In this document: one piece after another, positions 44,118 through 52,511 of the stretch | How the letters are laid out: each line of letters opens with the position of its first letter | Numbering within the stretch: position 1 is the stretch's first letter | DNA from: an uncultured Bacteroidales bacterium | GTDB taxonomy: Bacteria > Bacteroidota > Bacteroidia > Bacteroidales > UBA932 | DNA: 64,000 nt | Reading direction: 5' to 3' | NCBI GenBank assembly: GCA_944323845.1 | Contig: CALUUA010000001.1 | Location: 1 to 64,000 of the forward strand | Notes under the pieces: generated by a model | The model's database searches: none | Told to the model about the DNA's origin: nothing | The model's input: the letters and a program-made list of their open reading frames with translations, nothing else | Position numbers and translations under genes: made by a program

Positions 44118-44180
44118 TTGCGGCAGTAATTTTTTTCGGGACTGTTTTTTCTGTCCCGAAAAAAATTACTGCCGCAATAT
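44115..44180. terminator. 28-bp perfect inverted repeat covering the argB stop
   Basis: Arms 44115-44142 and 44153-44180 are exact reverse complements with a 10-nt loop. The right arm contains the last four codons and stop of argB. On the transcript it forms a very stable hairpin with a U/A-rich centre and would weaken readthrough to argE or mark the mRNA end. Confidence 0.85.
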
Positions 44181-44996
44181 CGTAGTCTGTATCGAATTAC
44201 CGACATTGCCGGAATTCTTGATCACCACCTGTGAAACGCCATTGGCGATGGCCTTAAAGGCATTTTCGAGTTTCGGAAGCATCCCGTCCGATACTGTCCC
44301 GTCTGCCTTCAGCCTTTCGAAATATTCCGGATTTATCCTTTCTATCAGGCTCGAATCATCATCCTTGTCTGCAAGCACCCCGTCTTTTTCGAAGCAGAAC
44401 ACCAGATCGGTATCTGCCAGAGAAGCCAGGCTCATGGCTATGCATGAAGCTACGGTATCGGCATTGGTATTCAGCAGCTGCCCTTCACGTGTGCATGTGA
44501 TGGCGCAGAACACAGGGGTAAGCCCTGCCTGAATCAGCCTGATGATCAAGTCCCCGTCTATATCATCGGGTTTCAGATCTCCCACGAAGCCATAGTCCAC
44601 CGTTTCCCCTGTAGACGCAGACCTGACAGGAGGCCTCCTGACAGATTTCATCACCGCCCCGTCGGCTCCCGAAAGTCCGATGGCGCGGCACCCGTTCTTC
44701 TGCAGCAGGGCCACGATGGATTTGTTGCACCATCCGGCATAGACCATGGTCACTATCTTCAAGGTCTCGGCATCTGTCACCCTGCGGCCCTCCACCATTA
44801 CCGGTTCCATGCCCAGCCTCTTCTGCATCTGACTGGCTATGGCCCCGCCGCCATGGACGAGGACTTTCGGCCCTTTCACGGACGCGAATCCGGCGGCGAA
44901 CTTTTCCAGTGCGGACTGATTGTCCACCACGTTGCCGCCTATCTTGAATACCTGGATTTTCTGCATTCTGTCTTCATTTTTCATTGTCATGGACAT
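44166..44996 (-). CDS. argB: N-acyl-glutamate kinase (probably N-succinylglutamate)
   Basis: Phosphorylates the acylated glutamate, second step of arginine synthesis. The 276-residue amino-acid kinase fold shows VFKIGGNVVD, VLVHGGGAIASQM and LLNTNADTVAS. The start is uncertain: ATGs at 44996, 44990, 44984 and 44966 are in frame, and the conserved part begins QVFKIGG. The partner transcarbamylase is of the succinyl type, so this kinase probably uses N-succinylglutamate. It follows argF' by 12 nt. Confidence 0.92.
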   Translation of the reverse strand: MSMTMKNEDRMQKIQVFKIGGNVVDNQSALEKFAAGFASVKGPKVLVHGGGAIASQMQKRLGMEPVMVEGRRVTDAETLKIVTMVYAGWCNKSIVALLQKNGCRAIGLSGADGAVMKSVRRPPVRSASTGETVDYGFVGDLKPDDIDGDLIIRLIQAGLTPVFCAITCTREGQLLNTNADTVASCIAMSLASLADTDLVFCFEKDGVLADKDDDSSLIERINPEYFERLKADGTVSDGMLPKLENAFKAIANGVSQVVIKNSGNVGNSIQTTILRQ

Positions 44997-45008
44997 ACAG
45001 GATATCCG

Positions 45009-45962
45009 TCAGAGGGAAAGAAGGATTTCCTTGATGACGGTCTGGGCTGAAACCACCCTGTTGGCAGCTTCAGGAATGACTATCGACTGCGGGCTTTCGA
45101 TGACCTCGTCAGTCACGATCATATTCCTCCGGACAGGGAGGCAATGCATGAAAAAGGCATTGTCCGTCAGCCCCATCTTCCTGCTGTCCACTGTCCAGCT
45201 CCTGTCCGTGCTGAGCACTTTCCCGTAATTCTCGCCCGCGTAAGCCGCCCAGTTCTTCGCATAGATGAAATCCGCACCCTCGAATGCCTTGTCCTGATCA
45301 TATTCGATGCGTGCATTGCCTGTAAAGGCCGGATCCAGTTCGTATCCGTGCGGATGCGTGATCACGAATTCGCAGTCCATCAGGTTCATGCCTTCGGCGA
45401 ATGAGTTCGGTACTGCCTGCGGCAATGCCTTCGGATGCGGGGCCCATGTCATGACGACCTTCGGCTTGTCCTTTTTCCTGTATTCTTCTATGGTAATCAT
45501 GTCCGCAAACGTCTGCAGCGGATGTCTTGTAGCGGCTTCCATGCTGAATACCGGTCTGCCGGAATACTGGATGAATTCATTCAGTATCTTTTCATTGTAG
45601 TCGTCCTCCTTGTTCTCGAACCGGGCGAAGGACCGCACTCCGATGATGTCGCAGTAGCAGCCCATCACCGGTATGGCCTCCAGCAGATGCTCCGGCTTGT
45701 CTCCGTCCATGATGACCCCTCTTTCCGTTTCCAGCTTCCAAGCTCCCTGATTCACGTCCAGTACTATCACGTTCATTCCCAGATTCATGGCAGCCTTCTG
45801 CGTGCTGAGTCTGGTACGGAGGCTGGAATTGAAGAAAAGCATGAGCAGAGTCCGGTTCTTGCCCAAAGCCTGGTCGGCAAACGGGTTTTCCTTTACGTAT
45901 TTTGCCTTGGCGAAAGCCTCCTGGAGGTTGCCCAACTGTCTTACTGAAGTGAAATGTCTCAT
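45009..45962 (-). CDS. argF': N-succinylornithine carbamoyltransferase
   Basis: Carbamoylates acylated ornithine. The 317-residue protein has the carbamoyl phosphate motif FFNSSLRTR, FMHCLPVRRNM, and high similarity in recall to Bacteroides fragilis SOTCase. The residue that separates acetyl from succinyl preference is Pro90 in the B. fragilis enzyme and Glu in acetyl enzymes; here residue 90 is Pro (DGDKPEHLLEA). It is first in its operon behind TAAATTTG (46005-46012). Confidence 0.95.
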   Translation of the reverse strand: MRHFTSVRQLGNLQEAFAKAKYVKENPFADQALGKNRTLLMLFFNSSLRTRLSTQKAAMNLGMNVIVLDVNQGAWKLETERGVIMDGDKPEHLLEAIPVMGCYCDIIGVRSFARFENKEDDYNEKILNEFIQYSGRPVFSMEAATRHPLQTFADMITIEEYRKKDKPKVVMTWAPHPKALPQAVPNSFAEGMNLMDCEFVITHPHGYELDPAFTGNARIEYDQDKAFEGADFIYAKNWAAYAGENYGKVLSTDRSWTVDSRKMGLTDNAFFMHCLPVRRNMIVTDEVIESPQSIVIPEAANRVVSAQTVIKEILLSL

Positions 45963-46004
45963 CTTTTACTGAACTTTTGTGTTGTCTGAAATTGCAGCAT
46001 TTTA

Positions 46005-46031
46005 CAAATTTATGCAAAAAATTTATATTTG
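46005..46031. promoter_or_regulatory. Facing divergent promoters of argF' and the rhamnosidase gene
   Basis: TAAATTTG on the minus strand (46005-46012) and TATATTTG on the plus strand (46024-46031) are 11 nt apart. Polymerase binding to the two sites would overlap, so the two promoters probably exclude one another. Confidence 0.65.
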
Positions 46032-46054
46032 TCCTGAATTATCCTTTTTCTCGT

Positions 46055-49000
46055 ATGAACATGTTTTCCGTGCCCGTGAGATGGGCTGAATGCCTTTCCC
46101 GGAGTGTCAGGGCCGCCGCGGCCATTAAAATATCCCTCGTTTCGGCCATGTTGCTTTTTCCTGCCGTCTCCATTGCTTCACTGCCTCCGGTCTGGCGGCA
46201 GGATTCTTCGAGAGTCGTCGCCGACCGCAGGGCCAGAGTGTACATTGCACCTGAAAAGGTGCTATGGAAAAGTTCCGGCGATACGGCTGTTATCAGCGGG
46301 GAGAATCTTCTGCTGCATCCGGGCGACGGTCAGGCTGTACTGGGCTATGGCAATGTCTGCAGGATGATGACGGGCGACAGTCTGCAGGCGTCGTTGCTTC
46401 TCGATTTCGGCCGGGAAATCCATGGCGGGGTCAGGATTGTGACAGGACAGTATCCTTCAGGCAAGCCGGTCAAGGTCAGGATACGGCTTGGAGAATCCGC
46501 AGGGGAAGCCATGAGCGACATAGGAGGAGCCGGAGGAGCTACAAACGACCATGCTGTCAGGGACATGGAAGTCCTGCTCCCTTGGCTGGGGACTCTGGAG
46601 ACCGGTTCTTCAGGTTTCCGTTTCCTGAGGCTCGATCTTCTGGACAGCGGTACTGAGCTGCAGATAAAGGAAATCAACGCCTGCCTGATTTATCAGGACA
46701 TCCCATATGAAGGTTCCTTCCGCTCCAGTGACAGCCGACTGGATTCCATCTGGATGACAGGGGCTTACACTGTCCACCTGAATCTGCAGAATTACCTTAC
46801 GGAAGGCATAAAGAGAGACCGTCTGGTCTGGGTCGGCGACCTTCATCCGGAAATCATGACCACCTGCGCCGTCTTCGGCCGGAACGAAGCCGTGCCGCGG
46901 AGTCTCGACCTGAGCCGTGACACAAATCCGCTGCCGGCATGGATGAACGGGATCAGCTCCTATTCCATATGGTGGCTTGTCATGCAGGCCGACTGGTACC
47001 GCCAGTTCGCGGACACTCTTTACCTGTCCGGACAAAGAGAATATATCAAGGGTCTGCTTTCGCAACTGATGTCGAAGGTGGACAAGGAAGGCCGCGAGCA
47101 TCTGGACGGGATGCGTTTCCTTGATTGGCCGTCCTCGGCCAATACCGTTGCCGTCGATGCAGGCCTTCAGGCCTTGATGGTGATGGCTATGGACGCCGGC
47201 GCCTTTCTTTGCGACGCCCTCGGCGAAGATGATATGGCAGAGGAATGCAGGAAGACACGGGAACTTCTGGCCACGTCGGGGCGCAGCGAATGCCGGATGT
47301 TCGATTCCCCGGATTTCAATCCTGTGGCTCCCGGAAACAAGCAGGCTGCCGCACTGCTGGCGCTTTCCGGCCTGATGTCTCCGGAAGAGGCCTGCAGGAA
47401 ATGCCTGTTGTCAGGCGGTCCGGAAGGCTTTTCCACCTTCTATGGATATTATATGCTGGAGGCTATGGCTGCTGCCGGACGTTATGAAGAAGCGATGGAT
47501 ATTATCAGGTCGTATTGGGGAGGGATGCTTGACCTCGGAGCCACGACATTCTGGGAGGATTTCGACATATCGTGGATGGACGGGGCCGCCAGAATAGACA
47601 CATTGGCCGCTGACGGCAGAAAAGACATACACGCAGAGTACGGGGATTACTGCTATCGCGGCTACAGGCACAGTCTTGCTCACGGCTGGGCATCAGGCCC
47701 TACGGCGTGGCTGAGCAGGCATGTCCTCGGAATCAGGGTCATCGGTCCCGGAATCGTCAGGATAGAGCCGCATCTCGGAGACCTGGATTGGGTCGAAGGC
47801 TCTTGTCCTACAGCCTGCGGTACCGTCAGGGTCAGGCATGAAAAGGATGCTTCAGGCCGGGTCAGAACTGAAATATGGGCTCCTGAGGGGGTGGAGGTGA
47901 TTTCCGGCAGTGCCGAAGATAACTCGCAGGAGGGAGAACAGGCCGGTATCCCGGATCTGGAGAGGGGTTTCCGCGATATTCCCGACAGCGTTCAGACGGC
48001 TGTCTACTGGTATTGGATATCTGACAATATATCACGCGAAGGAGTGGTCAAGGATCTGCACGCCATGAAGCAGGCCGGAATAAACATGGCCTTTATCGGC
48101 AACGTGGGCGTGGACGGAGTCCCGCAGGGAGATGTCGGCTTCATGTCCGACGAGTGGTGGGATATCACCGCGACGGCATTGAAGACAGCTTCGGATCTGG
48201 ATATAGGGATCGGTATTTTCAACAGTCCGGGATGGAGCCAGTCAGGCGGCCCGTGGGTAAGGCCTGAACAGGCCATGAGATATTTAAGGACGGACACCCT
48301 TTCCGTGGAAGGGGACGGGACCGTTCAGGAAATAGCCTTGCCTGATACGGTGGAAAATGCCGTCCTGTTCAAGGTGCTGGCCTATCCTGCCTTGTCAGGA
48401 AAGTCCCGGACCTGGGTCATCGACAAGTCTGAAGGCGAGACTCTGTCCTGCAGCTTGCGTCCCGATGCTGATTTTACGGTGCGCAGCCTGACCGTAAAGG
48501 TCTCTGCTCCTATCAATTCTTCCTGCTCCCTGTATTCGGTTTCGGACGGAAAGGAAGACCTGATCCGCTCGTTTCAGATAGACAGGAGCAACCCTGCCCT
48601 GAACGTGGGTTTCGACCCATATGCTCCTGTGTCGATTTCAGTTCCGGAAGTCCGCTCAGGGGAATATGTGTTCAGGATGGACGAGGGCGGTTCCGGAAAA
48701 GTGTCCGTAACCCTTTCCGAAATCCCCCGTGTCGGACGTTTCGCCGAAAAGTCTCTGGCCAAGATGTACCAGTATCCGCTGCCCATGTGGGGCGAATATA
48801 TGTGGGAGCCTTCGGAAAACAGTCCTGACTGTGCCGGGATAATCTCTCCGGAAAATGTGTCTGATGTCACCGGCTATGTATCGGACCATATCCTGAAGTG
48901 GCAGGTCCCTGACGGGAAATGGTGTGTGGCGGCTGTGAGCATGGTTCCGACCGGCGTTGTCAATTCTCCGGCGCTTCCCTCAGCCACCGGCCTGGAGACG

Positions 49001-51007
49001 GACAAGATGAGCAGGGAACATATCCGCTCTCATTTCGACGCATATATCGGCAAAATTCTGGAAAGGATACCTCCGCAGGACAGGAAGACATTCAAGGTCG
49101 TCGTGCAGGACAGTTATGAAACCGGCGGCACGAACTGGACGGATGACATGGAAGAGGTCTTCAGAAACGAGTACGGCTATGATCCCATACCCTTCCTTCC
49201 GGTGCTGCAGGGAAATGTTGTAGGCAGCGAAGACATGTCCGACAGGTTCCTTTGGGATTTGCGGCGGCTGGTAGCCGACAGGGTGGCTTACGACTATGTG
49301 GGAGGATTGCGCGAAGCGTGCCATGAGCATTCTCTCGAGACATGGCTGGAAAATTACGGGCACTGGGGCTTTCCGGGAGAATTTCTGATGTACGGAGGCC
49401 AGTCCGACCATATAGCCGGAGAATTCTGGAGCGAGGGTACTCTGGGAGACATAGAAAACAGGGCGGCATCGTCCTGCGGCCATATTTACGGAAAAAGGAA
49501 GATATGGGCCGAGTCCTGTACTTCCGGCGGCCCTGCCTTCTCGCGTTATCCGAGGGTCATGAAACAGAGGGTGGACAGGTTTTTCACGGAAGGCATAAAC
49601 AGCTCCCTGCTCCACCTTTATATCCAGCAGCCCGATGACCGCAAGCCCGGTCTGGATGCCTGGTTCGGCAATGAGTTCAACCGGAACAATACCTGGTTCG
49701 GCTGTCTGGACCTGTTCACGGACTATCTGAAACGCTGCAATTTCATGCTGCAGCAGGGCCGGTATGTGGCCGATGCGGCATATTTCATCGGAGAGGATGC
49801 TCCCAAGATGACAGGCGAATGCAATCCGCCGCTGCCGTATGGCTATTCCTTCGATTATATAAATGCGGAAGTCCTCATGAAACACGCCTCAGTCAGGAAC
49901 GGCAGGCTGGTACTGGACAGCGGAATGGAATACAGTGTTCTGGTATTGCCTGACCAGAAGACCATGCGGCCTGAACTCCTGTCCAGAATCGCGGAGCTTG
50001 TGAATGACGGTCTGGTGATTACCGGCCCTGCTCCGGAATCGTCGCCGAGCCTCGAAAATTATCCTCATGCCGATGCGGAGGTGAGGGAAATCGCTTCCGG
50101 ACTTTGGTCTGACTCCGTCAATGTGTACGGAAAGGGCAGGGTGTATCCGGAAGGGACGCCTCTGCGGACGATATTCAGGGATTTGTCTCTCGAACCTGAT
50201 TTCGCATTGGCCCCCGGTCAGGGGGACATCCTTTCCATCCATCGGACCCTCGAGGGAAGCGGAGCCGGTCCCGGTGAAATATGGTTTGTCTCCAATCAGA
50301 GGGACGGAGAAAATCATGCGGACATGTCGTTCAGGGTGTCTTCGCTGGTACCGCAGCTCTGGAATCCTGTGACAGGCGAGATTTCAGCGGCTGACTTTGA
50401 AGAAAGAGACGGCAGGATTCATGTCCGTCTGGATCTCGCCCCTCTCGAAAGCGTTTTCGTGGTCTTCAGGGATATGGAAGCTTCCCCGGCAAGGCAGGAA
50501 AAGACGAGGCTGCTGCCCCTGCATCCTTCATGGACAGTCACCTTCGGCAAGGATGCCGTTCCCGGCAATGCCACTGCTGAACATGAGACATTTACTGTGG
50601 CTTGCGACAGTCTCTGGGACTGGACCGGCTCCGAAGACGAAAGAATCAGGTATTATTCGGGTACGGCAGTCTACAGGACAGACATAAAGGTGAGATTGAA
50701 GAAGGATTGCAGGTATTTTCTGGATCTTGGAAAGGTCATGGTGATGGCCAAGGTCCATGTGAACGGGAAGTATGCCGGCGGAGTTTGGACGGATCCGTAT
50801 GTCCTCGATGTGACGGATTTTCTGAAAAACGGGAACAATACCCTTGAAATACACGTGGTGAACAACTGGAAGAACAGCCTTGTCAGGGATTCCGCATTGC
50901 CGGAGGCAGAAAGGACGACATGGACCAATATAAATCCGTATGACAGGGATACTCCGTTGCAGCCTTCAGGACTGGCAGGACCGGTGATTCTGATAGAGAA
51001 AAAGTAA
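46055..51007 (+). CDS. Giant two-catalytic-domain alpha-L-rhamnosidase (GH78-like plus GH106-like)
   Basis: 1650 residues from the ATG at 46055; the promoter at 46024-46031 excludes the longer frame. A signal sequence ends near residue 42. Residues about 60-620 are GH78-like: beta-sandwich, then the barrel with EGIKRDRLVWVGD (GH78 ERxGWxGD block) and GATTFWEDFD with the conserved Glu. A short linker leads to the second unit from about 640: DSVQTAVYWYWISDN, VVQDSYETGG near 1016, AESCTSGGPAF near 1150, as in GH106. A GH2-like sugar-binding domain ends the protein. It probably cuts rhamnose from pectin-type glycans in the periplasm. No susC/susD genes are near. Confidence 0.85.
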   Translation: MNMFSVPVRWAECLSRSVRAAAAIKISLVSAMLLFPAVSIASLPPVWRQDSSRVVADRRARVYIAPEKVLWKSSGDTAVISGENLLLHPGDGQAVLGYGNVCRMMTGDSLQASLLLDFGREIHGGVRIVTGQYPSGKPVKVRIRLGESAGEAMSDIGGAGGATNDHAVRDMEVLLPWLGTLETGSSGFRFLRLDLLDSGTELQIKEINACLIYQDIPYEGSFRSSDSRLDSIWMTGAYTVHLNLQNYLTEGIKRDRLVWVGDLHPEIMTTCAVFGRNEAVPRSLDLSRDTNPLPAWMNGISSYSIWWLVMQADWYRQFADTLYLSGQREYIKGLLSQLMSKVDKEGREHLDGMRFLDWPSSANTVAVDAGLQALMVMAMDAGAFLCDALGEDDMAEECRKTRELLATSGRSECRMFDSPDFNPVAPGNKQAAALLALSGLMSPEEACRKCLLSGGPEGFSTFYGYYMLEAMAAAGRYEEAMDIIRSYWGGMLDLGATTFWEDFDISWMDGAARIDTLAADGRKDIHAEYGDYCYRGYRHSLAHGWASGPTAWLSRHVLGIRVIGPGIVRIEPHLGDLDWVEGSCPTACGTVRVRHEKDASGRVRTEIWAPEGVEVISGSAEDNSQEGEQAGIPDLERGFRDIPDSVQTAVYWYWISDNISREGVVKDLHAMKQAGINMAFIGNVGVDGVPQGDVGFMSDEWWDITATALKTASDLDIGIGIFNSPGWSQSGGPWVRPEQAMRYLRTDTLSVEGDGTVQEIALPDTVENAVLFKVLAYPALSGKSRTWVIDKSEGETLSCSLRPDADFTVRSLTVKVSAPINSSCSLYSVSDGKEDLIRSFQIDRSNPALNVGFDPYAPVSISVPEVRSGEYVFRMDEGGSGKVSVTLSEIPRVGRFAEKSLAKMYQYPLPMWGEYMWEPSENSPDCAGIISPENVSDVTGYVSDHILKWQVPDGKWCVAAVSMVPTGVVNSPALPSATGLETDKMSREHIRSHFDAYIGKILERIPPQDRKTFKVVVQDSYETGGTNWTDDMEEVFRNEYGYDPIPFLPVLQGNVVGSEDMSDRFLWDLRRLVADRVAYDYVGGLREACHEHSLETWLENYGHWGFPGEFLMYGGQSDHIAGEFWSEGTLGDIENRAASSCGHIYGKRKIWAESCTSGGPAFSRYPRVMKQRVDRFFTEGINSSLLHLYIQQPDDRKPGLDAWFGNEFNRNNTWFGCLDLFTDYLKRCNFMLQQGRYVADAAYFIGEDAPKMTGECNPPLPYGYSFDYINAEVLMKHASVRNGRLVLDSGMEYSVLVLPDQKTMRPELLSRIAELVNDGLVITGPAPESSPSLENYPHADAEVREIASGLWSDSVNVYGKGRVYPEGTPLRTIFRDLSLEPDFALAPGQGDILSIHRTLEGSGAGPGEIWFVSNQRDGENHADMSFRVSSLVPQLWNPVTGEISAADFEERDGRIHVRLDLAPLESVFVVFRDMEASPARQEKTRLLPLHPSWTVTFGKDAVPGNATAEHETFTVACDSLWDWTGSEDERIRYYSGTAVYRTDIKVRLKKDCRYFLDLGKVMVMAKVHVNGKYAGGVWTDPYVLDVTDFLKNGNNTLEIHVVNNWKNSLVRDSALPEAERTTWTNINPYDRDTPLQPSGLAGPVILIEKK

Positions 51008-51047
51008 TGGTCCGGACGATTTTCATATTTTTATGCAGGCATTTATT

Positions 51048-51077
51048 TTGACTAATGCCCACAATCTCATAATTTTG
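51048..51077 (+). promoter_or_regulatory. Consensus promoter of the GltD-like gene
   Basis: TTG at 51048-51050 and TAATTTTG at 51070-51077 with a 19-nt gap. The -7 box is 30 nt before the ATG. Confidence 0.75.
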
Positions 51078-51107
51078 TGCCGAATTTGACAAATCAACCT
51101 GAAAATC

Positions 51108-52457
51108 ATGGAAAAAGAGCAGGAACAGAAAGACCTTTTCCACGAGGTGGAGGGGTTCTCCATACTGGAAGCCATAAATGAGGCGAAACGCTGTCTTCGC
51201 TGCAAAGTGCCGCAGTGTGCCAAGGGTTGCCCTATATCGCAGGACATCCCTGACTGGATTCATGAGATTTCCAAGGGTAATTTCGGCAATGCGATGAAGA
51301 TTATAAACGACAAGAGCAATCTGCCGGCGGTGTGCGGCCGTGTCTGCCCTCATGAGAAACAGTGCGAGGGACATTGCGTCATGGCCAAAAAGGGAGAGGG
51401 GATAAAGGTCGGCAAGCTGGAGCGTTTTATCGCGGATTTCGACGGTGACATGAGGCTTATCAAGGAAAACCTGCAGCCGAAGACCCGCGGCCGCGTCGCA
51501 GTCATCGGCTCGGGGCCTGCAGGTCTGACCATTGCCGGCGATCTGGCCAGAATGGGATTCAATGTGGAGGTCTTCGAGATGGAGCCCGAGCCGGGCGGTG
51601 TCCTCATGTTCGGAATCCCTGAATACCGTCTTCCGAAAGATGTGGTAAGGCGTGAAATCCGGAAGATCGAGGAACTCGGCGTGGCTTTCCACTGCAATAC
51701 CACCATAGGTACGGATCTGAATATCGACCAGCTTTTCGAACAAGGCTTCGATGCCATTTTCATGGGAACAGGTACAGTGAAGCCGAGAAAACTGGATATT
51801 CCGGGACGTAATCTGAAAGGCGTGCGTCAGGCCATTTATTTCCTGAGGAAGGTAAGCCTTTACAACGAAGGCAATATCGCCAGGGAGGATGTACCTGTAC
51901 ATGACGGCGACAGGGTCTTTGTCATAGGCTGCGGGAATGTGGCGATGGATGCGGCCAGAACGGCCATCCGAATGGGCGCGAAGGATGTGGAAGTGGTGTT
52001 CTACAAGACCATGAAGGAAATGACGGCTCTGGAATCCGAGTACGAGGGAGCTGTGGCTGAAGGAGTAAAGTTCAACTGGGAATCGAATATCGTGGAGATA
52101 TTGGATTATAACGGCGTACTCAGCGGCGTGGTCATAGAATGCAACGGGGAAAAGCGTATCGAAAAGGCCGACAAGGTGCTTATGGCCGTAGGTTCGGTAC
52201 CGGCCAGCCGCATCGTATCCACTACGAAAGGGATAGATGTGGATGAACGCGGATATGTGCTTACACGGGAAAATCCGTATGGCATGACTACAAGAAAGGG
52301 GGTCTTCGCCGGCGGCGATGTAGTGAACCAGCCGTCTACCGTGGTGCTGGCCATGCATGATGCCAAACTCGTGGCAGATGGCATAGCCAGATATGTGGAT
52401 GCGGTGAAGCTGCTCCAGTCAGTGGATGCGGCTCCGTCCTTGTCTGAAAGAAAATAG
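51108..52457 (+). CDS. GltD-like NAD(P)-dependent flavin oxidoreductase
   Basis: 449 residues. The N-terminal Cys-rich part (CLRCKVPQCAKGCP and CGRVCPHEKQCEGHC) binds Fe-S clusters. VAVIGSGPAGLTIAGDLA is the FAD loop, VFVIGCGNVAMDAARTA the NAD(P) loop, and GVFAGGDVVNQPSTVVLAM the C-terminal FAD contact. It matches glutamate synthase small subunit and the similar NfnB subunit. No large GltB subunit or NfnA is adjacent, so the partner, and thus the reaction, is open. Confidence 0.85.
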   Translation: MEKEQEQKDLFHEVEGFSILEAINEAKRCLRCKVPQCAKGCPISQDIPDWIHEISKGNFGNAMKIINDKSNLPAVCGRVCPHEKQCEGHCVMAKKGEGIKVGKLERFIADFDGDMRLIKENLQPKTRGRVAVIGSGPAGLTIAGDLARMGFNVEVFEMEPEPGGVLMFGIPEYRLPKDVVRREIRKIEELGVAFHCNTTIGTDLNIDQLFEQGFDAIFMGTGTVKPRKLDIPGRNLKGVRQAIYFLRKVSLYNEGNIAREDVPVHDGDRVFVIGCGNVAMDAARTAIRMGAKDVEVVFYKTMKEMTALESEYEGAVAEGVKFNWESNIVEILDYNGVLSGVVIECNGEKRIEKADKVLMAVGSVPASRIVSTTKGIDVDERGYVLTRENPYGMTTRKGVFAGGDVVNQPSTVVLAMHDAKLVADGIARYVDAVKLLQSVDAAPSLSERK

Positions 52458-52460
52458 GTA

Positions 52461-52490
52461 TTGCAGTTCCGATAATTGACTATATCTTTG
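52461..52490 (+). promoter_or_regulatory. Consensus promoter of the EamA gene
   Basis: TTG at 52461-52463, a 19-nt gap, and TATCTTTG at 52483-52490. It sets the EamA start at 52512. Confidence 0.75.
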
Positions 52491-52511
52491 CCGGCTCAAA
52501 ATCTCACGATT

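Noticed and set aside
45977..46054. Longer N terminus of the rhamnosidase
   Set aside because: The promoter box at 46024-46031 lies within it, so the message starts after these codons.
50883..52358. Minus-strand frame of 491 codons opposite the GltD-like gene
   Set aside because: The plus-strand gene has full FAD, NAD(P) and Fe-S motifs and a consensus promoter; the antisense frame is His-rich and featureless.
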